Shown here: positions 54,620-64,000 of the stretch, piece by piece | How the letters are laid out: each line of letters begins with the position of its first letter | Numbering within the stretch: the stretch's first letter is position 1 | Source of the DNA: Eutrigla gurnardus | Lineage: Eukaryota > Chordata > Actinopteri > Perciformes > Triglidae | Length of the DNA stretch: 64,000 nt | Assembly (NCBI GenBank): GCA_963514095.1 | Contig: OY741266.1 | Span: 13,116,297 to 13,180,296 of the forward strand | Direction of reading: 5' to 3' | Notes under the pieces: model-generated | What the model was told of the DNA's origin: nothing | Databases searched by the model: none | The model's input: only the letters and a program-made list of their open reading frames with translations | Made by a program: the position numbers and the translations under genes

Positions 54620-55585
54620 TTATTCATGAACTAGAAGGAACAGACAACGAGGTTGTGTGTTAGCTGTGTGACCGGAAACAAACACTGGCTGTCAAATGTC
54701 TGACGGTAGTTCAGTTAGCTTGCAATCATGGGAGCTTCCCGAAAGAGCTCATTTAGCTAACTTTCACGCTGGGAGGAGACTTAAAGACACACATGAGAAC
54801 TCATACAGGAGAGAAACCTTTTAGCTGCTCAGTTTGTAAGAAAACTTTCACGCTGGGAGGAAACTTAAAGACACACATGAGAACTCACACAGTAGAGAAA
54901 CCTTTTAGCTGCTCAGTTTGTAAGAAATCGTTCACACAGGGAGGAAGCTTAAAGAGACACATGAGAACTCACACAGGAGAGAAACCTTTTAGCTGCTCAG
55001 TCTGTAGACAAGGCTCTCCCAAGTCCTCCTCCTCACCCCCCTAGTGCTTCACTTAACGCCAGCACTGCCGTTTTTGGGCAGACTGGAAAGTGTTTCTAAG
55101 GACTGTTAGGAAGACAATGAAGCTACTTATATCTATAACATTTGGGACTTGGAAATTACAGTTTAGTCATGTAAAAAAAGAATAAATCTGGATTCAAGTT
55201 CTCTTTTTTTACTGAATTTAAAATATTAAAAAAATGTGATGTTAGAGTGCATCAAATAAAATGCATTGAGTAGAAATATTAACATTTTAAAATGACTTGC
55301 CAATGCTGATCCCTCTTGAAATGAGTTCTGTTGTTTCATATAACATTGTTTTAAATAAAAATTGGGTCAGAAATAAATGAGTTACTTACTTCTTTGAATG
55401 TAATCCTGTCTTTCCATATACTTAGTATAGCTACATCCTGTGTTATAAATAAAGCATATAAGCAATAAGCATTTATACATGTCATAGCAAATGACACCAG
55501 TGTGTTACATTGTAATACATATGCACAGATACCTGTGTCCAGCTTTGTTTTGACATGTTCATATTTTGGATTCCGGGGTATGCTC
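54620..55585. repeat. Tandem unit 1 (966 bp), cep41-exon/zinc-finger array
   Basis: First full unit. Order, left to right: about 140 bp also present at the right edge of the array in cep41-like intron 1; a zinc-finger fragment (plus strand); spacer with AATAAA; and, at its right end, the start of an exon-2 copy on the minus strand. It matches unit 2 base for base as far as I could read. The left junction at 54620 cuts through an exon-2 copy, leaving only about 11 bases of it. Confidence 0.93.
54760..55044 (+). pseudogene. C2H2 zinc-finger fragment (unit 1)
   Basis: In-frame fragment bounded by TAA (54757-54759) just before it and TAG at 55042-55044. It contains half a finger (TFTLGGDLKTHMRTH), two full fingers of 28 residues each (GEKPFSCSVCKKTFTLGG... 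and, with linker TVEKP, KPFSCSVCKKSFTQGG...), and a broken fourth finger ending CSVCRQGSPKSSSSPP. No start codon precedes the first half finger. It resembles the large teleost C2H2 families, but no effector domain is attached, so it is probably a non-functional piece. Confidence 0.75.
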
Positions 55586-55596
55586 TTATTCATGAA
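55533..55596 (-). pseudogene. cep41-like exon 2 copy (array, left)
   Basis: Copy of the 64-nt exon at 57381-57444, with intact acceptor TTCTAG and donor GTATCT. It encodes FMNKSIPRNPKYEHVKTKLD plus TG. Because 64 is not a multiple of 3, splicing extra copies in series would break the frame. Confidence 0.75.
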
Positions 55597-56551
55597 CTAG
55601 AAGGAACAGACAACGAGGTTGTGTGTTAGCTGTGTGACCGGAAACAAACACTGGCTGTCAAATGTCTGACGGTAGTTCAGTTAGCTTGCAATCATGGGAG
55701 CTTCCCGAAAGAGCTCATTTAGCTAACTTTCACGCTGGGAGGAGACTTAAAGACACACATGAGAACTCATACAGGAGAGAAACCTTTTAGCTGCTCAGTT
55801 TGTAAGAAAACTTTCACGCTGGGAGGAAACTTAAAGACACACATGAGAACTCACACAGTAGAGAAACCTTTTAGCTGCTCAGTTTGTAAGAAATCGTTCA
55901 CACAGGGAGGAAGCTTAAAGAGACACATGAGAACTCACACAGGAGAGAAACCTTTTAGCTGCTCAGTCTGTAGACAAGGCTCTCCCAAGTCCTCCTCCTC
56001 ACCCCCCTAGTGCTTCACTTAACGCCAGCACTGCCGTTTTTGGGCAGACTGGAAAGTGTTTCTAAGGACTGTTAGGAAGACAATGAAGCTACTTATATCT
56101 ATAACATTTGGGACTTGGAAATTACAGTTTAGTCATGTAAAAAAAGAATAAATCTGGATTCAAGTTCTCTTTTTTTACTGAATTTAAAATATTAAAAAAA
56201 TGTGATGTTAGAGTGCATCAAATAAAATGCATTGAGTAGAAATATTAACATTTTAAAATGACTTGCCAATGCTGATCCCTCTTGAAATGAGTTCTGTTGT
56301 TTCATATAACATTGTTTTAAATAAAAATTGGGTCAGAAATAAATGAGTTACTTACTTCTTTGAATGTAATCCTGTCTTTCCATATACTTAGTATAGCTAC
56401 ATCCTGTGTTATAAATAAAGCATATAAGCAATAAGCATTTATACATGTCATAGCAAATGACACCAGTGTGTTACATTGTAATACATATGCACAGATACCT
56501 GTGTCCAGCTTTGTTTTGACATGTTCATATTTTGGATTCCGGGGTATGCTC
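55586..56551. repeat. Tandem unit 2 (966 bp)
   Basis: Second unit, the same length as unit 1 (every landmark is offset by exactly 966) and apparently identical in sequence. This implies very recent duplication, gene conversion, or an assembly artefact. Confidence 0.93.
55726..56010 (+). pseudogene. C2H2 zinc-finger fragment (unit 2)
   Basis: Same content as the unit 1 fragment: half finger, two full fingers, broken fourth finger, bounded by stops on both sides. Confidence 0.75.
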
Positions 56552-56562
56552 TTATTCATGAA
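56499..56562 (-). pseudogene. cep41-like exon 2 copy (array, middle)
   Basis: Identical 64-nt exon with both splice signals, 882 bp to the left of the copy nearest exon 1. Confidence 0.75.
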
Positions 56563-57433
56563 CTAGAAGGAACAGACAACGAGGTTGTGTGTTAGCTGTG
56601 TGACCGGAAACAAACACTGGCTGTCAAATGTCTGACGGTAGTTCAGTTAGCTTGCAATCATGGGAGCTTCCCGAAAGAGCTCATTTAGCTAACTTTCACG
56701 CTGGGAGGAGACTTAAAGACACACATGAGAACTCATACAGGAGAGAAACCTTTTAGCTGCTCAGTTTGTAAGAAAACTTTCACGCTGGGAGGAAACTTAA
56801 AGACACACATGAGAACTCACACAGGAGAGAAACCTTTTAGCTGCTCAGTCTGTAGACAAGGCTCTCCCAAGTCCTCCTCCTCACCCCCCTAGTGCTTCAC
56901 TTAACGCCAGCACTGCCGTTTTTGGGCAGACTGGAAAGTGTTTCTAAGGACTGTTAGGAAGACAATGAAGCTACTTATATCTATAACATTTGGGACTTGG
57001 AAATTACAGTTTAGTCATGTAAAAAAAGAATAAATCTGGATTCAAGTTCTCTTTTTTTACTGAATTTAAAATATTAAAAAAATGTGATGTTAGAGTGCAT
57101 CAAATAAAATGCATTGAGTAGAAATATTAACATTTTAAAATGACTTGCCAATGCTGATCCCTCTTGAAATGAGTTCTGTTGTTTCATATAACATTGTTTT
57201 AAATAAAAATTGGGTCAGAAATAAATGAGTTACTTACTTCTTTGAATGTAATCCTGTCTTTCCATATACTTAGTATAGCTACATCCTGTGTTATAAATAA
57301 AGCATATAAGCAATAAGCATTTATACATGTCATAGCAAATGACACCAGTGTGTTACATTGTAATACATATGCACAGATACCTGTGTCCAGCTTTGTTTTG
57401 ACATGTTCATATTTTGGATTCCGGGGTATGCTC
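56552..57433. repeat. Tandem unit 3 (882 bp, one finger deleted)
   Basis: Identical in layout to units 1 and 2 but 84 bp shorter: exactly one 28-codon zinc finger is missing (the TVEKP-linked one). The finger content is half finger, one full finger and the broken last finger. Confidence 0.93.
56692..56892 (+). pseudogene. C2H2 zinc-finger fragment (unit 3)
   Basis: As in units 1-2 but lacking one finger. The surviving junction reads HMRTHTGEKPFSCSVCRQG, in frame, as expected for unequal recombination between adjacent fingers. Stops bound it on both sides. Confidence 0.75.
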
Positions 57434-57781
57434 TTATTCATGAACTAGAAGGAACAGACAACGAGGTTGTGTGTTAGCTGTGTGACCGGAAACAAACACT
57501 GGCTGTCAAATGTCTGACGGTAGTTCAGTTAGCTTGCGATCATGGGAGCCTCCCGAAAGAGCTCATTTAGCTAACGACATTTTTGTTACAGGTTCATTGA
57601 CGTTGATATGGCAACATGGTAACTTAGCATAGATCATAGCTAACTAGCTAGACCGCTAGGAAAGCTATATGTTTCGCTGTGTTGACAGTACGTTTTATTA
57701 TCTACAGTTAGCGGGTACATAAAACAAGAAAAATACTGTCAACCGTACCTCCTTACTGCCGATGCTCCGGTAGAACGACAT
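57381..57781 (-). pseudogene. cep41: cep41-like 5' gene fragment (exons 1-2)
   Basis: CEP41 is a centrosomal/ciliary protein needed for tubulin glutamylation in the axoneme. Exon 1 (57781-57749) encodes MSFYRSIGSKE and ends in donor GTACGG. Exon 2 (57444-57381) follows acceptor TTCTAG and encodes FMNKSIPRNPKYEHVKTKLD plus TG, matching the family N terminus (human begins MSLRRHIGNPEY, then RIPQNPRYQHIKSRLDTG). The two exons join in phase. No later cep41 exons (TKY-EK coiled coil, rhodanese domain) appear further left in the window. It may be a 5' fragment, or a true gene whose remainder lies beyond the window behind an unusually long intron. Extra exon-2 copies lie in the adjacent tandem array. 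Confidence 0.65.
57434..57575. repeat. Partial fourth array unit within cep41-like intron 1
   Basis: About 142 bp matching the start of the units, with two changes (CAATCATGG to CGATCATGG, and AGCTTCCC to AGCCTCCC). The match stops at CATTTAGCTAA, after which unique intron sequence follows instead of the zinc-finger fragment. This is therefore the likely ancestral context of the duplicated left part. Confidence 0.85.
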
Positions 57782-57915
57782 CCTCCAAACCAAATAGCGA
57801 ACGTCAACGTCCAAGTCTCAATGGCGGTTTGTCAGCGCTGTTTCACTGGCCAATCAGAGACGCGGATACTCCGCCGCTCTCCTACAAATAAAAATAATAA
57901 AAATTAATAATAATA

Positions 57916-57944
57916 TAAGAAGAAGAAGAAGAAGAAGAAGAAGA
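57916..57944. repeat. (GAA)n short tandem repeat
   Basis: About nine GAA/AAG units next to AAT-rich sequence, upstream of the cep41-like exon 1. Confidence 0.85.
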
Positions 57945-59049
57945 AAAATAATACAAATCCATAAATTAGCTAGCTTATCAAGAGATGAACACAAAGCAAC
58001 GAATCTTCCGTTATTTCATTCGTTGACATCGATAACATACTGTGATTTGATTGGCCTGATGCCAAAGAGTTTGCGGCTTCCCTTTACACTGTCCTGACCA
58101 ATCACAGGGGAGCAGTGTTGTGCCAATAGCCTCACCTGATTGGTCAATCATTCTTTTTTTTTTCACCAAGGCACAGGGTGCAGTAACATGTTTGCAACGC
58201 TCATTCACCCTGTAACATTTACGTTACGTTACACATCATGAAACGCTCAATAATTAATGAAGAGAGACGACAGACACATCACAGAGGGATTACGGAAAGT
58301 GATTTTATTAAATGATGGTTATATTCTGAAACAACTGAGGAAGCCTGGCTTCCCTTGGCTTCTGCAAGAAAACGCCACTGAAAATTAGCACAATTGTCAA
58401 AACTCAAGAAAGATGTCAGGAAACACTGATAATTCACTATTGCTTGCCTCTTCCTTCCCTCACAGGAAGACGTTGGCACGGCTCTGAAGGATGCAGGAGA
58501 CCAGTCTGAAATAGTCTGCAATAAAGCAGACATTGATTAAGAGCTGGCTAAAAGACTTTATGTCACCAGGTGATTTGACACTGGCTATCAAAACTATCTT
58601 TCCAATTCAATTTCGATTCAGTTTTAGTAATATGGCGTCAAATCGTAACCAAGGTCAGCTCGGACATTTCTTAAATAGAGCAGGTCTTTACCGACATGAT
58701 TCAGCCTACTTAGATATCCAACGGCTATGAATAATAGCAATGGTCAACTCCAGTGGAGTTTCTTTTGAATAAACAATGTCACAACAAAAACAGGTGACCT
58801 CTGCATGTACCGAGTAGACTTTGGCAGAAGCAACAGCACGGATGTGATGGAGTTTGAGATTGCGGTGCTTACAGCTGGCTCAGCACCAACATCATTATTG
58901 TGTTGTTCTTGTTGGCTCTCTCTTCGATGAGGTACAGCTGTGCAAACGCAGACGTTTTTTCTTGTAAATGATACAATCAAAGACTGTTTCACTTTTGAGT
59001 AATAATGTGTAGTTCTTTTGACTTGCTAGGTGGTCTGGTGTGTCTGTTT
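57945..59049. other. Stretch without supported genes
   Basis: Unique-looking sequence up to the hAT nest. Two exon-like blocks on the minus strand (58873-58937 and 58460-58515) have fair splice sites but incompatible phases, so they are not called as a gene. Confidence 0.45.
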
Positions 59050-59175
59050 TAGAGCATGACACGGGAGTGGATTTTCACTCCTGTCCCATCCCACTCCCAG
59101 AGAAAAAATCCCATCCCATCCCAATCCCGGGCCGGAGTAAAAAAAAAATCCCATCCCGTCCCACTCCTGTAGAAT

Positions 59176-61145
59176 CAGGGCTGCCAACTCTCACGCATTG
59201 GCCGTGAGACACACGTATTTGATTGATTTCACACTCTCTCACGCCACAACCCTGGTTTCTCACGCTGAAGTTTCCATCCAGCAACAAAACAAATCTATTG
59301 TGTTATCTGTTTTCTCGGAGCATCAGCGTCTTCTCTACATGATAAGTGTTTGTCACCGCGCCTCAGCCGAAAGAAAAGAAAAAACACGTCGTCAGAAATG
59401 AACTGATTCACAACTGAAAGTGAAACTTAAATAGCGGCGAGTGGATCTACACATGCGCAGACTTAAGACATGGTGAAAGTCCTTGTGGGGATTTGAAAAA
59501 GTGGGTGGTATGTTGTGACTCCTCCATAAATGATTGAACATACACTTACATATTTTATGCACATTTGTCTGTGAATCACAAGGGATAAGGACTACTAGAA
59601 TTTTTCTTCAAAACATTTCTCATATTTTCTTATTGATTTATTGCATTTTTAGTCATCAACCACATGATTACACACCATTTGCAGGGCTCCAGACTAACTT
59701 TTTGCATTGGTTGCACTGGTGCGCCTAACTTTTTTTTTTAGGTGCACCAGCACAAAATTTAGGTGCACCCACATTTTTCATTGCGTCGCCTTTAACGCCA
59801 AAAAGTCACCTTTTTATCACTCTCCTTTTACATAATGACACCCCCCTTATGGCCTAGGTTAACTGCAGCACCATCAGCACCCAGAGGAACCGTTTTCTCC
59901 AGCCAATCTGCACACTGATGCCCAAGCGCAGTAAATGCTTGCTTTGTGGCAGCATAAATTCCTCAAGAATAAAAAGATCATACAGGTCACTAGTCTATAG
60001 ATTGCAAATGGAAAACTGTTTATGTGATCTTAGCCTAGCCTAATTATATTTTTACTTAGGCTATTCATTTTTAATAATAATATTAGGAATAGGCTACTAT
60101 ACAATTTCCTATTCATGATCTCTCATGCTGTAATGTGGGCCTTCAAACACTGCGTGTCCATGCTCCACCGGACATGTCCAATTAACATGTTGACCGGCCT
60201 CCCTTTATGCAAAATGCAGCAGTAGACAATAACGCACTCCTTCGTAGAGACATCTGTGTCGCCGTCAATCATGAATGACGTGTACGTGGCGTTACCAACC
60301 TCCGCAGCTGTCTTGTTCTTTAGTGTCGGCATTTTTTTCATCAGAATAATTTCGGACTTAAATTTAGTGAACAGCAACTCCTCCTTTGCAATATTGTATG
60401 CGACGTTGAATTTTATAATCATTTCAGATTCCTCAGCGGACGTGATTGATACAGCCTGACGCTGAAATGCAGCTGGATGAGGGGCCACTTTATTAACACA
60501 CTTATCACGGCATGTAGTATGCTTTTTGGACATATTGCGCCTTTTCAACGTCTCGATGCGAAATGTTGTTGACTCCTCCACAAACGCACTATTACCGGAC
60601 AAATTCTGACCGCACTCCCGACAATAAATGCAGTGCATTGAGTCCCTTTCTTTATCGTACATCAGCCAGGGAAATTGCTTCAACCAGTCCTGTCTGAAGG
60701 CGTATTTTTGGGCTTTTTAATTAGTCTCGGGGCGAGGCTTTCTGCCTCTCTTCATTTTCAAAGAAAATCGAAGCGCTCAGCACTCATTGTCGAAGCGCTC
60801 AGAGTACCTGCTCTGCTCGCTCGCATTTTCGAACTGACACAATTTACAGCAGTGAAAAGGACCACAGCCAATCAGAGGCAAGGACCCGCCCGAGCTCTGT
60901 CTCTTATTGGTTTAGACCACGATACCGTCAGGAGAACATAAAGAGATGCTGCGCTTATGATTTTTTTTTTCACCCGAGCAGCGTTAGGTGCACCAGTGCG
61001 ACCTACAATTTTTTTCAGTCGCACTCATAAAAATTTTGGTCGCATATGCTGGATGGGCCAAACAAAATATGGCCGTGTATGCGGTAAAATCTTGGTTGGC
61101 CCACCAAATCTCACTCCAAGGTTTGTTGAAAAGTTGGCAGCCCTG
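59176..61145. mobile_element. Inner hAT element nested in the outer one
   Basis: Left end CAGGGCTGCCAACT and right end GTTGGCAGCCCTG are inverted repeats. TGTAGAAT precedes the left end (59168-59175) and recurs at 61144-61151, overlapping the last two bases of the right end. This is best explained by an 8-bp duplication with loss of one TG from TGTG. The interior holds a hAT-type transposase remnant on the minus strand. It also holds subrepeats GGTTGCACTGGTGCGCCTAA (59706) and, inverted near 60985-61005, GGTCGCACTGGTGCACCTAA, suggesting yet another insertion or internal end. Confidence 0.8.
60123..60716 (-). pseudogene. Truncated hAT transposase
   Basis: The reading frame begins before the Met at 60683 (AFRQDWLKQFPWLMYDKERD) with a BED/TTF-type zinc-finger-like segment (HCIYCRECGQNL; FRIETLKRRNMSKKH). 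It continues into DGDTDVSTKECVIVYCCILH, a typical hAT catalytic-core segment around the first acidic residue, then ends after LIGHVRWSM... at 60123. Family members are usually 500-700 residues; only about 190 remain. It is non-functional. Confidence 0.7.
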
Positions 61146-61681
61146 TAGAATGACTCCCGCTCCCACTCAAAATTACTCCCACTCCCATCCAACTCCGTTT
61201 TTTTTTTTTTTTTTTTCCCCCATCACATTCAACTCGCATGAATCTATGCAATATTTGCGACTTCCCAATAAAGTCAGTTAATCTCACCGACGGATCATTG
61301 TGTCGGACTTTAGTCTGTAGCTCTCGCTTCCCGGCTTCATCGCCTCTACCTCCCTCCGCGCATTTAACTTCCGGTAGTGGCCGGCCCGGCCGGAAGTCAA
61401 AGCACTGTTGGATGTGTAGTTCTTTTGACTTGCTAACGCAAGTCAAAATAGTTTTGGCTCACTGAAAGATGACTACAAAAATGGACGTGTCTGTCCTTTT
61501 GGTTGTTTAACACGGCTGAAAATCATCATCTATTAATGGCGTTCCCGCTCCTGCCCGCTCCCGTTGATTTTTATTCCCATCCCGTCCCAATCACGGGATT
61601 AATAAAACTTTGACTCCCATCCCGCGGGAATCCCACGGGAATCACGTGACCCGCGGGAATTCCCGAAAATGTCATGCTCTA

Positions 61682-63206
61682 GTCTGTTTCTCCAGGAAGC
61701 CTAACTTACAGCAGCAACATGCTAACTTAACTTGCCCGACTCACAAAGCTAGTCTGACTTTTAGCATTAGCAGCAGTCTTTGGGCAGGCAGGAGCTCAAC
61801 CCCCAGGCCCAGCCCCGGCTCTCTAAGTTACTCTATCGCCTGGCATTTTCATCGAGACGAGACCATAGCTAATTAATTACCGTACGCGCACGGAACGACA
61901 GATTTTTCCCGACAGAAATCAGTTAGCCTCGTGCGCGTGCTAACGCTACGTCATTTTAGCTAACTTAGCTTTTTCCTCTCACAAGAAATGTGTAGTTATA
62001 TACCGTGTTATCCGAACGTGTAGCCTATACTTACGCTAAGCAAATTGTGTACATTCATCAACACTGATGTGCAAAAGGAACATTAATGCACCCTTGAAAA
62101 AATATAAAACAGCCGCCATGCTAACCTTAACATGGGACTTAGCCTACCTTGTTAGAGCTATAACGTTAGACAGGACATTCGACACATATAACATTAAAAT
62201 ACTACTGCTTACAAAGTATTATTAAATGGGCATGACGCCTTTCATTTACTTACAGAAAGATACTCCGTGGAGTCTGGAGGTGAAATCGTCCTCTGCCGAC
62301 CCGCTCGAGCCTCGAGTCTGACTCCGAGTCGTCCCGCTCTTTAGACAAACACGTCACAGGTCCGTTGGAATTCTGGGAGTAACACTGTTTAAGTGTTGAT
62401 TTAAAAATGAACACTTAACAGTGTTGTTTGGATTTAACTCCCTGGATTAACACCAACTCTTTTGAGGAATTAACTCTCAAATAGTTGAATTAAACTAAGC
62501 AAGTGTTGAATTAACACTGTATTTTTAACATCACCAACACTGGAAATTTAACACTTTTGATTTTGCTGTGTACAAAGCCTCAATAAATGATCTGTTCTGA
62601 TAAAGCCATGGTTTTAAACTATGACACATGTTGCTCCTCCTGCACGACTGACTAATGAGAAATTTCAATACAATGATTTAAAAAACATCTCAAAAGAGAA
62701 GGACTGAGAGATTTCTGGTTTGTAAGTCAAGTCACCATTTATTCACAATCATTGTCTTTATACTTTTACAATGAAAATGTATGTCTGTTTTTTGAACACA
62801 TGAACATAAGTTTGATTACTTGTTATTAAAAACAAATCTTAATAATAAAACGTCTATTAAATCTCCCCTGAAGAAAACATGCAAAGCTGATAGATAAAAC
62901 AACAGCAAGGCTGGAATCACAAGTGTGTACACAGACGTTACACTTGATTTTGTACTACAGTCCACGAATATGCATTTATATTGCATATATATGCATTAAA
63001 CCTTGTTTGTTCATCCACTTTATATTTGAAATACAAGTGTTTTAAATTGCTTAGAAAAATAGCTCTTCTAAGGAAAAACAACATTGAACACATTGCCCAG
63101 AATAGATTTATGTCACCGTCCTATTAGTTTTCACAGGAAATGGAAACGTTGGACAGACAATCTCAGTATCAACAAAGCATTGCTCTTTGTGCTCCATCAG
63201 CTCCCC
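61682..63206. other. Gene-poor stretch with a possible 3'UTR
   Basis: 61.7-62.35 kb holds GC-mixed sequence with several CTAACTTAGC-like motifs and no exon. From 62700 to 63206 the DNA could be the 3'UTR of the minus-strand terminal exon at 63207-63291, since TTTATT (AATAAA on minus) occurs at 62738-62743. Confidence 0.4.
62375..62575. repeat. MITE-like ACACT-rich repeat
   Basis: Many AACACT / AGTGTT words on both strands (GTAACACTGTTTAAGTGTTG ... CAACACTGGAAATTTAACAC) and an end GATTTTGCTGTGTAC. This alternating inverted layout is typical of a short fish MITE that I have seen before, but no clean termini or target duplication were identified. Confidence 0.45.
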
Positions 63207-63291
63207 TCATGCGTCCACGTTGACCTTCAGTGGTGATGAAAGCTCTAAATGGTCGTCCTTTCCACCTGAGACAAATCTGTGAGGGATTGTC
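63207..63291 (-). CDS. Possible terminal exon of an unidentified gene
   Basis: On the minus strand a good acceptor (TTTTGCAG) precedes an 85-nt open segment that, after one leftover base, reads TIPHRFVSGGKDDHLELSSP LKVNVDA (quoted in two parts) and then TGA at 63209-63207. A minus-strand AATAAA lies about 470 bases beyond. The family was not recognised and the preceding exon was not found before the window end, so the frame is a best guess. Confidence 0.3.
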
Positions 63292-63547
63292 CTGCAAAAG
63301 GAAGAAATGTATCACTTACACACATAGAATATGGAACTGGTCCACCTCTTTTGCCTCTTATTTGACATCAAACTGTTTCTTTTTGACCTAATCGGTCGTG
63401 CGTGTTTCTCCGGGTACAGCATCCACTGAAGGAGTAAATGACCAAATAATTAAAATCCAATGACTTTTTTTAAATTAATCTTTATTTACTGATACTCGTT
63501 TTAATCCATACATACAAATCCATTACCAGCATTTTTAAGTGAGGGGG

Positions 63548-63607
<60 letters not shown>

Positions 63608-64000
63608 AACTGAAATTAATTAATCATCGTTACATAATATAAATTATATAATACATTTAAGAAATTCTGAAGTAAAATCAAAGTTGACTGCAAAACAGTA
63701 TTCGTAAACAAGTCATTGTTGTCCTCAATAATAGTACACACTTCAATGCCAATGAAGGGAGAGATAAAAATAAATAATAGAGTAGAAAAGATAAGCAAAA
63801 CATGGTAAATAAATGGGCCATTCAAATGTTGTGCTTTTGGTTTCAAATTATGAATGTTATCCTTGCCACTCGGTTGATCAGATCCCTGCATGTCTGTGTT
63901 TGGGGTTTGTTTGACTGCTCTGAGTGCAGCTCTTCTCAAGATTCTTGCCAAAAAGTTCTTGGCATACATGTGGAATATTATGTCAGTTTCATCTGAACTT
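63292..64000. other. Right edge, no supported gene
   Basis: AT-rich sequence. If the 63207-63291 exon is real this is its upstream intron. A minus-strand open frame at 63616-63969 shows no recognisable domain and overlaps low-complexity DNA. Confidence 0.4.
63552..63602. repeat. (AAT)n microsatellite
   Basis: About 17 AAT units in the AT-rich right edge of the window. Confidence 0.93.

Larger units (their letters stand above)
59050..61681. mobile_element. Outer hAT element (interrupted)
   Basis: Flanked by a perfect 8-bp duplication GTCTGTTT (59042-59049 and 61682-61689). The termini are TAGAGCATGACA at the left and TGTCATGCTCTA at the right, exact 12-bp inverted repeats. Inside both ends are stacked CCCATCCC / CACTCCC / CGGGA motifs. 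Without the inner insertion (59176-61145) it would be only about 0.66 kb with no coding frame, so it is a non-autonomous hAT element. Confidence 0.88.

Noticed and set aside
55351..57441. Three identical 80-aa minus-strand open frames as stand-alone proteins
   Set aside because: Only the first ~20 residues match the cep41-like exon 2; the rest reads past a good splice donor into AT-rich intron.
58460..58937. Two minus-strand exon-like blocks (58873-58937 and 58460-58515)
   Set aside because: Each has plausible splice sites and a protein-like reading, but their phases do not join and neither matches a family I know.

Overview
The window is vertebrate nuclear DNA, most likely from a spiny-rayed (percomorph-like) teleost. 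The genes are split into short GT-AG exons and match vertebrate families closely. Introns are compact, dinucleotide microsatellites are abundant, and the transposons (non-autonomous hAT elements, foldback MITEs, an RNase H-bearing non-LTR element) are of kinds common in fish. Most calls rest on reading exon translations, splice signals and reading-frame phase across introns, and on recall of vertebrate protein families; no database search was run.

Layout. (1) 75-13184, +: polq, DNA polymerase theta, entering part-way through the helicase domain and running to its stop in 27 exons whose phases all agree (2,275 codons here). (2) 15844-24552, -: uba6, the UBA6-type ubiquitin/FAT10 E1, complete and tail-to-tail with polq; its last intron carries a 352-bp hAT element. 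(3) 26234-29109, +: grhpr, glyoxylate/hydroxypyruvate reductase, 9 exons, 359 aa, with an N-terminal presequence-like extension. (4) 32344-35159, -: zbtb5, a BTB-C2H2 repressor, 3 coding exons, 724 aa. (5) 36500-38225: a 5'-truncated non-LTR retroelement flanked by a 13-bp target duplication, between zbtb5 and polr1e. (6) 38519-42479, +: polr1e (RNA polymerase I PAF53-type subunit), 11 exons, 416 aa. (7) 43503-49330, -: fbxo10, 10 exons, 984 aa, ending in a CaaX box. The order and orientation grhpr+/zbtb5-/polr1e+/fbxo10- is that of human 9p13.2, so this block is old conserved synteny.

The right third (about 49.8-64 kb) is gene-poor and rearranged. It holds a frameshifted SGNH-hydrolase-like pseudogene (51409-52092) and duplicated AT-rich repeats. 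It also holds a striking tandem array (54620-57575) in which a 966-bp unit joins a cep41-like exon 2 (minus strand) to a broken C2H2 zinc-finger fragment (plus strand). The only cep41-like first exon lies at its right edge and no downstream cep41 exons were found. Further right is a nest of two hAT elements, each with an 8-bp target duplication (59050-61681, with 59176-61145 inside), including a truncated transposase. An unidentified terminal exon on the minus strand lies near 63.2 kb.

The intact genes do not form one pathway. They are housekeeping functions: double-strand-break repair by end joining, ubiquitin/FAT10 activation, glyoxylate detoxification, transcription repression, rRNA synthesis and SCF ubiquitin ligation. 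The most unusual structure is the exon-2/zinc-finger tandem array.
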